From CAZGMC01 sp964526565 (GTDB lineage: Bacteria > Pseudomonadota > Alphaproteobacteria > DSM-16000 > Inquilinaceae), in assembly GCA_964526565.1 (NCBI GenBank), contig CAZGMC010000007.1, positions 1-64,000 on the forward strand: 64,000 nt of DNA, in the 5' to 3' direction. Below the pieces are notes generated by a model, which ran no database searches, had not been told where the DNA came from, and saw only the letters and a list, made by a program, of their open reading frames with translations. The position numbers and the translations under genes are program-made. Positions within the stretch are counted from its first letter, which is position 1. Each line of letters begins with the position of its first letter. Positions 1 to 11,570 of the stretch are shown piece after piece.

Positions 1-62
1 CGTCGGCTCCGGGCTGGATTCACGGTTGGCAACCGAATCCTATTCCCTTTCAAGCTTTTACG

Positions 63-1700
<1,638 letters not shown>

Positions 1701-2084
1701 GGCCGGGCACGGGCGCGCAGCAGGGGCGTGGCCGGACCATACGCATTCGGTTGCCACCGGGACATGAACATGTTGTCTGGCGACATGGCGTCATGATGTA
1801 CGTCAGATCACGCATATAGTTTTGTACGCAATAATCACGCAATATTAAAGAGAAAATTCTCTCTACCCTGCCGTCCGGGCCGGATGGCGGTCGTCCGGCA
1901 GCAACCCGGCATCCTCCGAAAGGAGCCACAGTCTGCGCAGCAAAGCTGCCCAGCATCGCGACCGAAGCGACGCGAAGCGACCCCGGCCACGTCAGCGTCT
2001 GCCGCTGCCCGCAGGCTTGATCGTAGGAACAAATTCCGGTATGCCGCACCCCCAGGTGCACGTCACGAGCCACGGAGCCGGTCC
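1701..2084. other. Intergenic region between divergent genes
   Basis: This holds an AT-rich island (about 1795-1865) in otherwise GC-rich DNA. It includes the perfect 14-bp palindrome AGAGAAAATTCTCT at 1849-1862 and the near-repeats CGCAATAA and CGCAATAT. It looks like a promoter and operator region serving one or both flanking divergent genes, but no clean -35/-10 pair could be fixed. Confidence 0.3.
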
Positions 2085-2954
2085 ATGACACCCAACCAAC
2101 CCCAACCTCAACCCCACGACACGGCCCTGCCGGGACGCGGGCGGTACGATTGGGATCTGGCGGCGGCCATGCTGGCCCGCGGGTCCGGGGTGGCCAATGC
2201 GGCGCGGGTGGTGGGCTGTCACCGGACCACCCTCTGGCGGGCGCTGCAGCGGTCGGAGTCGTTCCGCCGCCGTGTCGCCGAGCTGCGCGCCGACCATGTG
2301 GACGAGGCCGATGCGGCGCTGGAGCAGCTCCGCCACGAGGTCGTCCAGGGCATCCGCCGCGAGGTGGCCCTGGGCAATGTCCGCGTGCTGCTGTGGCTGG
2401 CCGACCGGCTGGGCCTGGCCTCGCCCGGCTATCTGGGCCTGGCCGCCCGCGGCGCCGCCGACGCCCGCGTGCCCGCGCCGGCCGGCGACGCGGCGGGGAC
2501 GGTCGGCGTCGGACCCCTGCCGGCCGACCCGGCACCGCCTGCGGCCGCCCCGCCGACGGACGAGGCACAGTCGCCGCAGCCGGCCCACCCGGCCACGCCC
2601 CCGGCCACGCCCCCGGCGGCGGCAGACGAAGCGGCCCCGGCCCCAAACCCGCCGCTGCCGACGAACGTGCTGCCGCCGGACACGCCGCCCGCGGAGATGC
2701 AGGCGGCGCTGAGCCGGGCGCTGGCCGAGGTGCGGGCGGTGCTGGCCACTGCCGGGCCGGGGCACCATGCGGGCGCCAGATCCGCTCGCCGGCCGGACCT
2801 GTGGCCGGACCAGTGGCCGGGCCTGGCGGACGCAACCGCCGGCGCGCCCGATGCAGATGTTGCACCGCGCCGGAACGGGCAATCGTTTCAACCCCTTGCC
2901 GCGCAACGGGCCGGTTGCGACAGGGATGCAGGAGCGGTGCATGCGTTGCGGTGA
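2085..2954 (+). CDS. Helix-turn-helix protein, terminase-small-subunit-like, with Pro/Ala-rich tail
   Basis: A 289-aa protein. Residues about 15-75 (GRYDWDLAAAMLARGSGVAN, then CHRTTLWRALQRS) look like the homeodomain-like helix-turn-helix found in phage terminase small subunits and related DNA-binding proteins, where the first helices detect DNA and TTLWRALQ would be the recognition helix. A helical segment follows (ADAALEQLRHEVVQGI, LLWLADRLGL), as in those families. From about residue 145 the chain is Pro/Ala-rich low complexity (PATPPATPPAAADEAAPAP). The start at 2085 gives a protein beginning MTPNQPQPQ; the frame is open upstream to 1884, but that part looks non-coding. There are no phage genes nearby, so a terminase role is unlikely. 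A domesticated or orphan DNA-binding protein is the safer reading. Confidence 0.55.
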   Translation: MTPNQPQPQPHDTALPGRGRYDWDLAAAMLARGSGVANAARVVGCHRTTLWRALQRSESFRRRVAELRADHVDEADAALEQLRHEVVQGIRREVALGNVRVLLWLADRLGLASPGYLGLAARGAADARVPAPAGDAAGTVGVGPLPADPAPPAAAPPTDEAQSPQPAHPATPPATPPAAADEAAPAPNPPLPTNVLPPDTPPAEMQAALSRALAEVRAVLATAGPGHHAGARSARRPDLWPDQWPGLADATAGAPDADVAPRRNGQSFQPLAAQRAGCDRDAGAVHALR

Positions 2955-3218
2955 GCGGCGGGCCCTGCTTTGCCTTGCCTTGCCCTGCCCCGCTTCTTTC
3001 CCCTCCTCTCCATGGTCATCCCCGCGTCAGCGGGGATCTCGAGAGGGTCGCGCTGGATGCTACGGCTTTCGCGATTCCCACGAGGTCGCCGCTTGCGCGG
3101 GGATGACCAAAAGGGGGCGGAGCGGACCGGAAGGGAGCGAAGAGGAGCAAGGGGCAAGGAGCAAGGGGCAATGCCGAAACGGCCGCTGGGCCTGGCAGGG
3201 CGAGAAATGTCCCAACTG
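2955..3218. other. Intergenic region with low-complexity and palindromic repeats
   Basis: Around 2970-3000 there are TTGCC/CTGCC repeats. The 95-bp palindromic element (listed separately) follows, and then a purine tract with the motif AGCAAGGGGCAAGGAGCAAGG near 3147-3172. No gene is supported. Confidence 0.4.
3014..3108. repeat. 95-bp interspersed palindromic element
   Basis: Perfect 12-bp terminal inverted repeats GGTCATCCCCGC (3014-3025) and GCGGGGATGACC (3097-3108) bound the element. Inner stem-loops are visible, for example CCCCGCGTCAGCGGGG at 3021-3036. Elements ending in TCATCCCCGC are familiar dispersed repeats in alphaproteobacterial genomes. It sits between genes, contains no ORF, and probably forms a hairpin in RNA or DNA. 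Confidence 0.7.
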
Positions 3219-3253
3219 CAAAAAGAAAAGGCCGGCGCAAAAGCAGACCGGCC
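3219..3253 (-). terminator. Rho-independent terminator for the acidic mini-protein operon
   Basis: On the minus strand the stem GGCCGG (3248-3253) pairs with CCGGCC (3230-3235) across a 12-nt loop. It is followed directly by TTTTCTTTTT (3229-3220). It begins 26 nt after the stop of the 21-aa ORF. Confidence 0.75.
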
Positions 3254-3278
3254 CGGGGTCCAGTGGGTCTTGCCACTG

Positions 3279-3344
3279 TCACCCGGGCCGGCGGGTTACG
3301 TCTACGTCGTCAGGATCGTCGGGGACTATGTCCGGATCGTCCAT
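3279..3344 (-). CDS. 21-aa acidic mini-protein
   Basis: The ORF begins MDDPDIVPDDPDDVDV and ends TRRPG. Nearly half of it is Asp, with a basic tail. Its Shine-Dalgarno context (CGAGGAGACCACGC before ATG) is almost a copy of that of the upstream 67-aa gene (GAGGAGACCATC). Its start lies 19 nt after that gene's stop, and a strong terminator lies just downstream. Those three facts, not homology, argue that it is translated as the second gene of a two-gene operon. Function unknown; an anionic antitoxin-like, metal-binding or peptide-precursor role are all only possibilities. Confidence 0.5.
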   Translation of the reverse strand: MDDPDIVPDDPDDVDVTRRPG

Positions 3345-3363
3345 GCGTGGTCTCCTCGGGTCG

Positions 3364-3567
3364 TCAGGTGCGGCATTCGGTGATCCAGCCCAGCGCTTCC
3401 CACTCCAGGTCGTCGTCGCTGGCGCCGGCCGCAGCCTCGCCCTCGGCGAAGATGTCGAAGCGGTCGTCGGCGGCCCCGTCGCTGTCGAACTCGTCGCTGT
3501 CGAACTCGTCGCTGTCGAACTCGTCGCTGTCGAACAGGCTGCTCTGGCATTCCCAGGACGGGGTCAT
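3364..3567 (-). CDS. 67-aa acidic protein with FDSDE tandem repeats
   Basis: Starts MTPSWECQSSL, then has FDSDE three times and FDSDG once (15-bp perfect repeats near 3479-3537), followed by FDIFAEGEAAAGASDDDLEWE and ALGWITECRT. The protein is strongly acidic, with Cys near each end (WECQ, TECRT). The ATG at 3565-3567 has an ideal Shine-Dalgarno (GAGGAG). The frame is open 18 codons further up, but that segment overlaps the promoter. A sigma70-like promoter lies upstream, and a second acidic mini-ORF plus terminator lie downstream. I do not recognise the family. The repeat may be a protein-binding or cation-binding tail. Confidence 0.6.
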   Translation of the reverse strand: MTPSWECQSSLFDSDEFDSDEFDSDEFDSDGAADDRFDIFAEGEAAAGASDDDLEWEALGWITECRT

Positions 3568-3601
3568 GATGGTCTCCTCTTCGTGCGCACGGTCTAGCAA
3601 G

Positions 3602-3631
3602 TTTATATCCAATACGGCCATTCTGCAGCAA
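3602..3631 (-). promoter_or_regulatory. Sigma70-type promoter for the acidic mini-protein operon
   Basis: On the minus strand, TTGCTG (-35; 3631-3626), an 18-nt spacer and TATAAA (-10; 3607-3602), about 35 nt before the start codon. It lies in an AT-rich patch that contrasts with the surrounding coding DNA. Confidence 0.5.
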
Positions 3632-3738
3632 CAGATGCGAAGCGTCCGCTGCCGACAGGTAATAAACTATCAGGGTCTCGTTCAGGGCCGCAAGCCCGTT
3701 CGGCGCATGGCTGTGCCGCGCCGACGGCAGCGCAACGC

Positions 3739-4083
3739 ATGGCTGGCCGCGACCTCTACGACATGCGCAACGCGCTGCGCCGCAAGGGCTTCGTCCTGTG
3801 CTACAGCGGCAGCGTCAACGAGGCGATGCTGAGCGGCATCGGCCAGGCGCTCAAGCAGAAGATGCTGGCCGACGGCGCCAGGGTGGGCACCGCCCGCCGC
3901 GTTTTCGGCATTTTCGTTGAGCAGATGCAGAACATGATCCGCTATTCGGCCGAGCGCGAGTCGGTGTTGCGCGACGGCGCCCGCGACCTGCGCTGCCGCG
4001 TCATCACCATCGGCCAGGACCAGGGCGGCTTCGTCGACATCGACGACCGGTTCGCGTTCTTCACGCCGCGTGCGGAAATCTGA
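3739..4083 (+). pseudogene. SiaB-family protein kinase with an internal deletion
   Basis: The 114-aa product has the N-terminal half of SiaB-type kinases (DLYDMRNALRRKGFVLCYSG, RVFGIFVEQMQNMIRYSAE) and, joined to it, what looks like the family's authentic C-terminal end (DRFAFFTPRAEI). SiaB proteins are normally about 180 residues. The missing block of about 70 residues between GQDQGGFVD and the end would include the Gly-rich GHKL ATP-binding segment. In Pseudomonas SiaB phosphorylates SiaC to control c-di-GMP signalling, and here SiaC-like sequence follows at once. The reading frame is intact across the joint, so a shortened protein may still be made, but kinase activity is not expected. No ribosome-binding site is obvious before the ATG. 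Confidence 0.6.
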
Positions 4084-4102
4084 GCCAATGGTCCGCGACG
4101 CC

Positions 4103-4591
4103 ATGGATACGTACCACCTGCCCGCCACCGAGCGGACGCCCGAGATCATCTTCGACTTCGCGGCGCACCACCTGCGCCTGTGCGGCGAGTCCTATCCGGA
4201 GGACGCGGCGGTGTTCTACGCCCCGGTGTTCGCCGTCCTGGCCAAGTACCTGTCGCCGCAGGTCTACCAGTCGGTCTTCTCGGGCCGGCAGGCGGTGGAG
4301 ATCGCCCGCCGGCGCAAGAAGCTGTCGGTGCTGTTCGCCGACCTGGCCGACTTCACCGGGATCAGCGAAAGGCTGCAGCCGGAGGAGCTGACCGGCCTGC
4401 TCCACCAGTACCTGACCGAGATGTCGCGCATCGCCGCCGAGTACGGCGCCACCATCGACAAGTTGGTCGGCGACGCCATCGTCATGTTCTTCGGCGACCC
4501 GGAGACGCGCGGCGTGCGCGAGGACGCGCTGGCCCGCGTCAGGGCGGCGCTGGCCATGCAGGCGCGCATGCGCGAGCTGGACCGGCTGTAG
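4103..4591 (+). pseudogene. SiaC N-terminus fused to a truncated class III nucleotidyl cyclase
   Basis: Residues 1 to about 46 read as the start of a SiaC/DUF1987 phosphoprotein (ATERTPEIIFDF, then LCGESYPEDAAVFYAP). From about residue 47 (AKYLSPQVYQSVFSGRQ) the sequence switches to the linker and catalytic core of an adenylate/guanylate cyclase. Both metal-binding Asp motifs are present (SVLFADLADFT and KLVGDAIVMFFG). The chain stops at RMRELDRL, before the second half of the catalytic fold with its transition-state Asn/Arg, so cyclase activity is not expected. SiaB, SiaC and cyclase genes are neighbours in related alphaproteobacteria, so one or more deletions within such an operon would explain both joints. 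The frame opens at 4070, but MDTYHLPATERTPE looks like the native SiaC start. Confidence 0.55.
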
Positions 4592-4736
4592 CGGCAGGAA
4601 CTCCGTCGACGGCGGGAAACGTTTTCCCCGGATTGCGCGTTTGCTGTGTTGACAGGCGCGGGCCGGGCCGGCGGGGCCGGCTGGCGGCGCGCCGGCAATG
4701 TCCGTCCGCACACGCGTTTCCCCCGGGAGGACTGCA

Positions 4737-6521
4737 ATGGCGACCGTCTCCGACTTCATGCTCGACCGCCTGGAACAGTGGGGCATCAAGCGCATCTACG
4801 GCTACCCCGGCGATGGGATCAACGGCATCCTCGGCGCCCTGAACCGGGCCGGCGAGCGCTTCCAGTTCATCCAGACGCCGCACGAGGAGGTGGCGGCATT
4901 CATGGCCTGCGCCCACGCCAAGTACACCGGCCAGGTCGGCGTCTGCCTGGCGACCTCCGGCCCCGGCGCCATCCACCTGCTGAACGGCCTGTACGACGCC
5001 AAGCTGGACCATGCCCCGGTGGTGGCCATTGTCGGCCAGCAGGGCCGCGCCGCCCTGGGCGGGCACTATCAGCAGGAAGTGGACCTGCTGTCCCTGTTCA
5101 AGGACGTCGCCGGCGACTACGTCCAAACCTGCCATTCCCCCGCCCAGATGCGCCATCTGGTCGACCGGGCGGTGCGCATTGCCCAGGCCGGGCGCACCGT
5201 CACCTGCATCATCGTCCCCAACGACGTGCAGGAGCTGGACGCGGTGCCGAAGCCGCCGCACGCCCACGGCACCATCCATTCCGGCGTCGGCTACCGCGAG
5301 CCGGTCGTGGTGCCGGCCGAGGACGACCTGCACCGCGCCGCAATGATCCTCAACGAAGGCAGGAAGGTCGCCGTGCTGGTCGGCGCCGGCGCCCTGCACG
5401 CCACCGAGGAGGTGCTGGAGGCCTGCGAGATCCTCGGCGCCGGCGTGGCGAAGGCGCTGCTCGGCCGCGCCGTGATCCCCGATGACGTATCCTACTGCAC
5501 CGGCCAGATGGGCCTGCTCGGCAGCCGGCCGAGCTGGGACCTGATGATGGAATGCGACACCCTGCTGATGATCGGGTCGAGCTTCCCCTATTCGGAGTTC
5601 CTGCCGCCCGAGGGCAAGGCGCGCGGCGTGCAGATCGACCTCGACGCCAGGATGCTGAGCATCCGCTATCCGATGGAGGTCAACCTGGTCGGCGACAGCC
5701 GCCACACCCTGCGCGCCCTGATCCCGCACCTGAAGTACCAGGAGGACCGCTCGTGGCGGCAGCGGATCGAGGCCAACGTCAAGGAGTGGTGGGAGATCGT
5801 CGAGGCCCGCTCGATGACCTCGGCCGACCCGATCAACCCCGAGCGGGTCCTGTGGGAGATGGGTCCGCGCCTCCCCAACGACGCCATCCTGGCCGCCGAT
5901 TCCGGCAGTGTTGCCAACTGGTACGCGCGCAACTTCAAGATCCGCCGCGGCATGCTGGCCACCCTGTCGGGCACGCTGGCCACCATGTGCCCGGCCGTGC
6001 CGTACGCCCTGGCCGCCAAGTTCTGCCATCCCGAGCGCCTGGCCGTCGCACTGGTCGGCGACGGCGCCATGCAGATGCTCGGCAACAACGCGCTGATCAC
6101 CGCGGCCAGGTTCTACAAGACCTGGCAGGACCCGCGGCTGATCGTCATGGTCCTGAACAACCGGGACCTGAACCAGGTGACCTGGGAGCAGCGGGTGCTG
6201 GCCGGCGATCCCAAGTGGGAGGCCTCCCAGAACCTCATGGACTTCGAGTACGGCGCCTATGCCGAGCTGCTCGGCCTGCGCGGCATCCGGGTCGAGAGCC
6301 CGGACCTGGTCGGCCCGGCCTGGGACGAGGCGCTGGCCTGCGACCGGCCCTGCGTGCTCGACATCGTCACCGATCCGAAGGTGCCGCCGCTGCCGCCGCA
6401 CATCTCGTACAGCCAGGCGCGCCAGTACATCGCCGCCCTGGTCAAGGGTGATCCCGAGGCCATGGGCCTGGTCTGGCAGTCGATGAAGGAGAGCATGGCC
6501 TCCGTCTTCAGGGGCGGTTGA
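4737..6521 (+). CDS. Thiamine-pyrophosphate-dependent enzyme, PoxB/acetolactate-synthase-like
   Basis: A 594-aa protein with the three-domain TPP-enzyme layout. The N-terminal Pyr domain has the catalytic Glu (TPHEEVAAFMA) after IYGYPGDGINGIL, with TSGPGAIHLLNG downstream. The central domain runs roughly 190-330. The C-terminal PP domain has the TPP/Mg motif VGDGAMQ, followed about 30 residues later by MVLNNRDLNQVTWEQR. The family includes pyruvate:quinone oxidoreductase, acetolactate synthase and related decarboxylases; RIYGYPGDGINGI and the PP-domain sequence fit the PoxB-like 'TPP-requiring' subgroup. The substrate cannot be read from sequence alone. The start at 4737 has GGGAGG eight bases upstream; a longer frame from 4698 lacks this. 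It stands alone, 61 nt ahead of the metal ATPase. Confidence 0.85.
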   Translation: MATVSDFMLDRLEQWGIKRIYGYPGDGINGILGALNRAGERFQFIQTPHEEVAAFMACAHAKYTGQVGVCLATSGPGAIHLLNGLYDAKLDHAPVVAIVGQQGRAALGGHYQQEVDLLSLFKDVAGDYVQTCHSPAQMRHLVDRAVRIAQAGRTVTCIIVPNDVQELDAVPKPPHAHGTIHSGVGYREPVVVPAEDDLHRAAMILNEGRKVAVLVGAGALHATEEVLEACEILGAGVAKALLGRAVIPDDVSYCTGQMGLLGSRPSWDLMMECDTLLMIGSSFPYSEFLPPEGKARGVQIDLDARMLSIRYPMEVNLVGDSRHTLRALIPHLKYQEDRSWRQRIEANVKEWWEIVEARSMTSADPINPERVLWEMGPRLPNDAILAADSGSVANWYARNFKIRRGMLATLSGTLATMCPAVPYALAAKFCHPERLAVALVGDGAMQMLGNNALITAARFYKTWQDPRLIVMVLNNRDLNQVTWEQRVLAGDPKWEASQNLMDFEYGAYAELLGLRGIRVESPDLVGPAWDEALACDRPCVLDIVTDPKVPPLPPHISYSQARQYIAALVKGDPEAMGLVWQSMKESMASVFRGG

Positions 6522-6582
6522 AGTCGTGGGGAAACCCGGCACCGGCCCTGACGAGCGGGCCGGCGCCGAACGGGAGCAAGCC

Positions 6583-8634
<2,052 letters not shown>

Positions 8635-8710
8635 ACGGCGGGTTGACCTTGCACCAAACCCGGCGCGCGGATTCGCGGCAGCACCTTTTCGGAGTCCCGA
8701 GCCTTTGTGT

Positions 8711-8764
8711 CCCCGAGACTCCGTCCCCGAGACTCCGTCCCCGACACTCCGTCCCCGAGACGCC
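8711..8764. repeat. 14-bp tandem array (CCCCGAGACTCCGT, about four copies)
   Basis: Units start at 8711, 8725, 8739 and 8753. The third has GACACT in place of GAGACT and the last is partial. On the minus strand the unit reads GGGGACGGAGTCTC. It lies between convergent genes and has the same period as the arrays near 37100 and 55488. Confidence 0.8.
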
Positions 8765-8835
8765 CCGTATTGTGTCTGCAGTGATCGACCTGACGTTCGC
8801 GGTGGGGCGCCAGGGTCGCCTTCCCATGGGCGTTG

Positions 8836-9228
8836 TTACAGGTTGTCGAGCAGATACTCCCGAATGCCGCTCGCGTCGATCACGCCGTCCCAGCCGGCCG
8901 CCGGCGCGACGTGGAGGGCCAGCACACCGTTCTCGAGCGCGATCGACGCCGCCGACGGCTCCTCGACCCGGACGACCTTGATGGTCTTGATGGCGTCGCG
9001 CAACGCCTGCGCCGCGGCCTCGTCGCGACCGATTCTGTTCAGGCTGTCGGTGAATTGCTGCAGAACATAACCGTTGAGGTTCAGCAGTCCCTGGTGGTCG
9101 CTCTTCCACTGGTCCCAATCAATGTCGAAGGCGACATCGCCGCCGGTGAACTGGTTGTAATTCCGCTGGTGGAACGGGATTTCATTGTCGCGAATGTGAT
9201 TGATGACGCGCGTTTCCTTAAGGCCCAT
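8836..9228 (-). CDS. Conserved-looking hypothetical protein, 130 aa
   Basis: I do not recognise the family. The start at 9228 has a long purine Shine-Dalgarno (GAGGGGGGGAAGAG) seven bases upstream. The protein is soluble with no signal peptide or membrane segment. The N-terminal half is aromatic and polar (NEIPFHQRNYNQFTGGDVAF, DIDWDQWKSDHQGLLNLNGY). The C-terminal half alternates helix- and strand-like segments (AIKTIKVVRVEEPSAA, NGVLALHVAPAAGWDG). It appears monocistronic, convergent with the metal ATPase. The codon usage and ribosome-binding site make it a real gene; its role is unknown. Confidence 0.6.
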   Translation of the reverse strand: MGLKETRVINHIRDNEIPFHQRNYNQFTGGDVAFDIDWDQWKSDHQGLLNLNGYVLQQFTDSLNRIGRDEAAAQALRDAIKTIKVVRVEEPSAASIALENGVLALHVAPAAGWDGVIDASGIREYLLDNL

Positions 9229-9407
9229 GGCTCTTCCCCCCCTCGATCGACCGGATGGTTAACGCCTGTCAACAGCACTTTCAGCTGAAGATGGCAGACG
9301 GCCCCGGTGCCGCTCAAGCCTTTTCAGCGGCCCGGCAGCTGGCCGGGACGCGCTTTCGCTGAAGTCGGGTCGAGTTCTGTAGGCAGCGCGTTCCCAGGTT
9401 GCCCAAT

Positions 9408-9457
9408 CCACCAACATCTGCCCCAACAACACCTGCCCCACCAACACCCGCCCCGGC
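9408..9457. repeat. Imperfect C-rich tandem repeat
   Basis: Three imperfect copies of a roughly 16-bp unit (AACATCTGCCCC, AACACCTGCCCC, AACACCCGCCCC) lie just beyond the 3' end of the next minus-strand gene. The strand is strongly pyrimidine/adenine biased. No gene is evident. Confidence 0.5.
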
Positions 9458-9467
9458 CCGGCCGCCG

Positions 9468-9953
9468 CTACTCCCGCAGGCAGTCCGGCGGCACGCGGCC
9501 GCCCAGGACGTAGGCGATCTGGGAGAAGGCGCGCATGCCGGGACCGGTCTCGCAGGCCAGCGGGGCCTCGGTGGCCGGCTCGTACCTGGCCAGGAAGACA
9601 AGCAGAAAGAACAGGCCCAGGATCGCCGCCGGCAGCCAGGCATAGGCGCGGCCCTGCTGGGGCAGCGGATCGCGGCGACGCACCCGATCGGCGCCGAAGG
9701 CATCGCGGTCGAGCCGGCCGGCGGTGGCCTGGTGCATGACCTCACGGCTGAAGTGGCGCGCCCAGATCGGCACGACCTGATTGAACATGTAGGCGGCGAA
9801 GGGCCGCTCCATAGCCTTCTCGTCGGCCTCCTCGCCGGTCCAACGCTGCCAGGCCAGACGGAACAGGTCGAACTCGCTGACATGAAGGTGGTTGGCGGCC
9901 TCCACGACCTGCCGCACGTCCTCCGGAGGCTCGGGCGTCTGGAAAAACTGCAT
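9468..9953 (-). CDS. Hypothetical protein with a single C-terminal membrane helix
   Basis: A 161-aa protein of unrecognised family. Residues 1 to about 95 are soluble and helical (MQFFQTPEPPEDVRQVV; EFDLFRLAWQRWTGEE; YMFNQVVPIWARHFSREV). One membrane segment follows (WLPAAILGLFFLLVFLA), then a short tail with two Cys (ACETG and PPDCLRE). The start at MQFFQ has GAGGATTT eight or so bases upstream; the frame is open 13 codons further. With one helix and a 40-residue tail it is probably a bitopic inner-membrane protein. It stands alone, divergent from the CBS-domain gene. Confidence 0.55.
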   Translation of the reverse strand: MQFFQTPEPPEDVRQVVEAANHLHVSEFDLFRLAWQRWTGEEADEKAMERPFAAYMFNQVVPIWARHFSREVMHQATAGRLDRDAFGADRVRRRDPLPQQGRAYAWLPAAILGLFFLLVFLARYEPATEAPLACETGPGMRAFSQIAYVLGGRVPPDCLRE

Positions 9954-10116
9954 GGCCGGCAAATCCTCGCGCTGGCATGGCCAGGGCGGCACAATAGGTT
10001 ACCCTGACAACCTACTTGGCGCGCAGGCGACGGCCGGCAAGGGATCGTGGTGCTGTTGCGGGGGGCGCGGCGCTGCTAGAATGCGCCCTGCCGTGCCACT
10101 TACCAGGACCGACGGC

Positions 10117-10512
10117 ATGCCGATCCGTGCCATCGCCGATGTCCTCAAGGACCAGCAGCTCGTCCGCCTCGAGCCGTCGGCGACCATCGCCGAGGCGGCG
10201 CGGGCCATGTCCGATCACCATGTCGGGGCCGTCGTGGTCGTTGACGAACACGGCCTGGTCGGCATCTTCACCGAGCGCGACATGGTCGAGCGGGTCGTCG
10301 CCGCCGGCCGGCCGCCGGGCGAGACACGACTGGCCGACGTCATGACGCGCCGGCCGCTGTGGATCACGCCGCAGACCTCGGTGCGCGAGGCGCTGCGGAC
10401 CATGAAGGAGCACCACCTGCGCCACCTGCCGGTGATGCGCGACGGCACCGTCATCGGCGTCGTCTCGGTGCGCGACTTCCTGCCGTCGGAAACCGCCGAG
10501 TTCTTCCTGTAG
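10117..10512 (+). CDS. CBS-pair domain protein
   Basis: A 131-aa protein made only of a Bateman module: CBS1 (IADVLKDQQLVRLEPSATI to LVGIFTERDMVERVV) and CBS2 (LADVMTRRPLWITPQTSV to IGVVSVRDFLPSE). The paired GIFTERD and GVVSVRD elements are the usual adenosine-nucleotide contacts. Stand-alone proteins of this type bind AMP, ATP or NAD(H) and act as regulatory partners; the partner here is unknown. I chose the start at 10117 because AGGA lies ten bases upstream and homology begins there; ATG at 10081 is in frame too. Two other CBS-pair proteins occur in this window (28.9 kb and 52.0 kb), none in an operon with an obvious client. Confidence 0.85.
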   Translation: MPIRAIADVLKDQQLVRLEPSATIAEAARAMSDHHVGAVVVVDEHGLVGIFTERDMVERVVAAGRPPGETRLADVMTRRPLWITPQTSVREALRTMKEHHLRHLPVMRDGTVIGVVSVRDFLPSETAEFFL

Positions 10513-10524
10513 ACGGGCCCGCGC

Positions 10525-11451
10525 TCAGGCCACCAGGTGGCGCACCGGCGCGTCCCAGTACGGCTCCGGTCCGAACCGCCCGGCCAGGAAATCGACGAAG
10601 GCGCGCACCTTGGTCGACAGGTACCGGTTGTGCGGATAGACCGCGTACGCGGTGGCCGCCGCCGGCCGGTAGTCGCACAGCACCACCTTGAGCCGTCCGG
10701 CCGCCACCGCCTCGGCAACGATGAAGGTGGGCAGGACGATGATCCCGAGCCCGGACTCGGCGATGGCGCACAGCACGTCGCCGTTGTTGACGCGCAGCCG
10801 CCCTCCGACGCGCACCACGTGCTCGGTGCCGTCGCGGCCGGTCAGCTTCCACTGCTCGGCGGCCGGGGCGTTGGTGTAGAGGAAGCAGTCGTGCCGGGCC
10901 AGGTCCTGCGGCCGCTGCGGCTCGCCGTGCCGCGCCAGATAGGACGGGGCGGCACACACCACCCGCCGGCACGGCGCCAGCCGGCGCGCGATCAGGGCGC
11001 TGTCGGCCAGCGTGCCGATGCGCACCGCCAGGTCGTAGCCCTCGTCGATCAGGTCGACGAAGCGGTCGTTGAGCGACAGGTCGACGTCCACCTCCGGCCA
11101 GCGCTCCAGGAACGCCGCCACCGCCGGCGCCAGGTGCAGCATGCCGAACGACATCGGCGCGTTGACCCGCAGCAGGCCGCGCGGCTCGGCGTGCAGGCTG
11201 GCCACCGCCGCCTCGGTCTCCTCCACGTCGGCCAGGATGCGCACGCAGCGCTCGTAGAACGCCGCGCCGGCCTCGGTCAGGCTGAGCCGGCGGGTCGAGC
11301 GGTTCAGCAGGCGGGCGCCCAGGCGCTCCTCAAGCTCGGCGATGCGCCGGCTGACCACCGACTTCGACCAGCCGAGCCGCTCCGCCGCCGCGGTGAAGGT
11401 CTTCGCCTCGACCACGCGGACATAGGCCGCCATGTCGCCCAGCTTGTCCAT
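10525..11451 (-). CDS. LysR-family transcriptional regulator
   Basis: A 308-aa regulator. The winged helix-turn-helix occupies residues 1-60 (MAAYVRVVEAKTFTAAAERL, SKSVVSRRIAELEERLGARL, then LLNRSTRRLSLTEAG), followed by the linker helix and a periplasmic-binding-like effector domain (FGMLHLAPAVAAFLERWPEV). It reads as the large LTTR subgroup often annotated near oxidoreductases. It is divergent from wrbA across 119 bp, the usual arrangement for an LTTR controlling its neighbour. The likely targets are therefore wrbA, the glutathionyl-hydroquinone reductase and pirin genes. Start MDKLGDM is the family start; the frame stays open 33 codons upstream into the intergenic region. Confidence 0.88.
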   Translation of the reverse strand: MDKLGDMAAYVRVVEAKTFTAAAERLGWSKSVVSRRIAELEERLGARLLNRSTRRLSLTEAGAAFYERCVRILADVEETEAAVASLHAEPRGLLRVNAPMSFGMLHLAPAVAAFLERWPEVDVDLSLNDRFVDLIDEGYDLAVRIGTLADSALIARRLAPCRRVVCAAPSYLARHGEPQRPQDLARHDCFLYTNAPAAEQWKLTGRDGTEHVVRVGGRLRVNNGDVLCAIAESGLGIIVLPTFIVAEAVAAGRLKVVLCDYRPAAATAYAVYPHNRYLSTKVRAFVDFLAGRFGPEPYWDAPVRHLVA

Positions 11452-11570
11452 GCGCGCCGCCAGTGTTGCCGCTGCGTGGACAATCTTATGCGGCTGCGGG
11501 CGATTATCAAATCCGGCCGCGCACGCCATGTCCGTGGCGTCAAGGATCACCCACGGACGGGAGGGACACG

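Noticed and set aside
2085..2954. Prophage terminase gene marking a phage
   Set aside because: The helix-turn-helix resembles terminase small subunits but no large subunit, portal or capsid genes are nearby.
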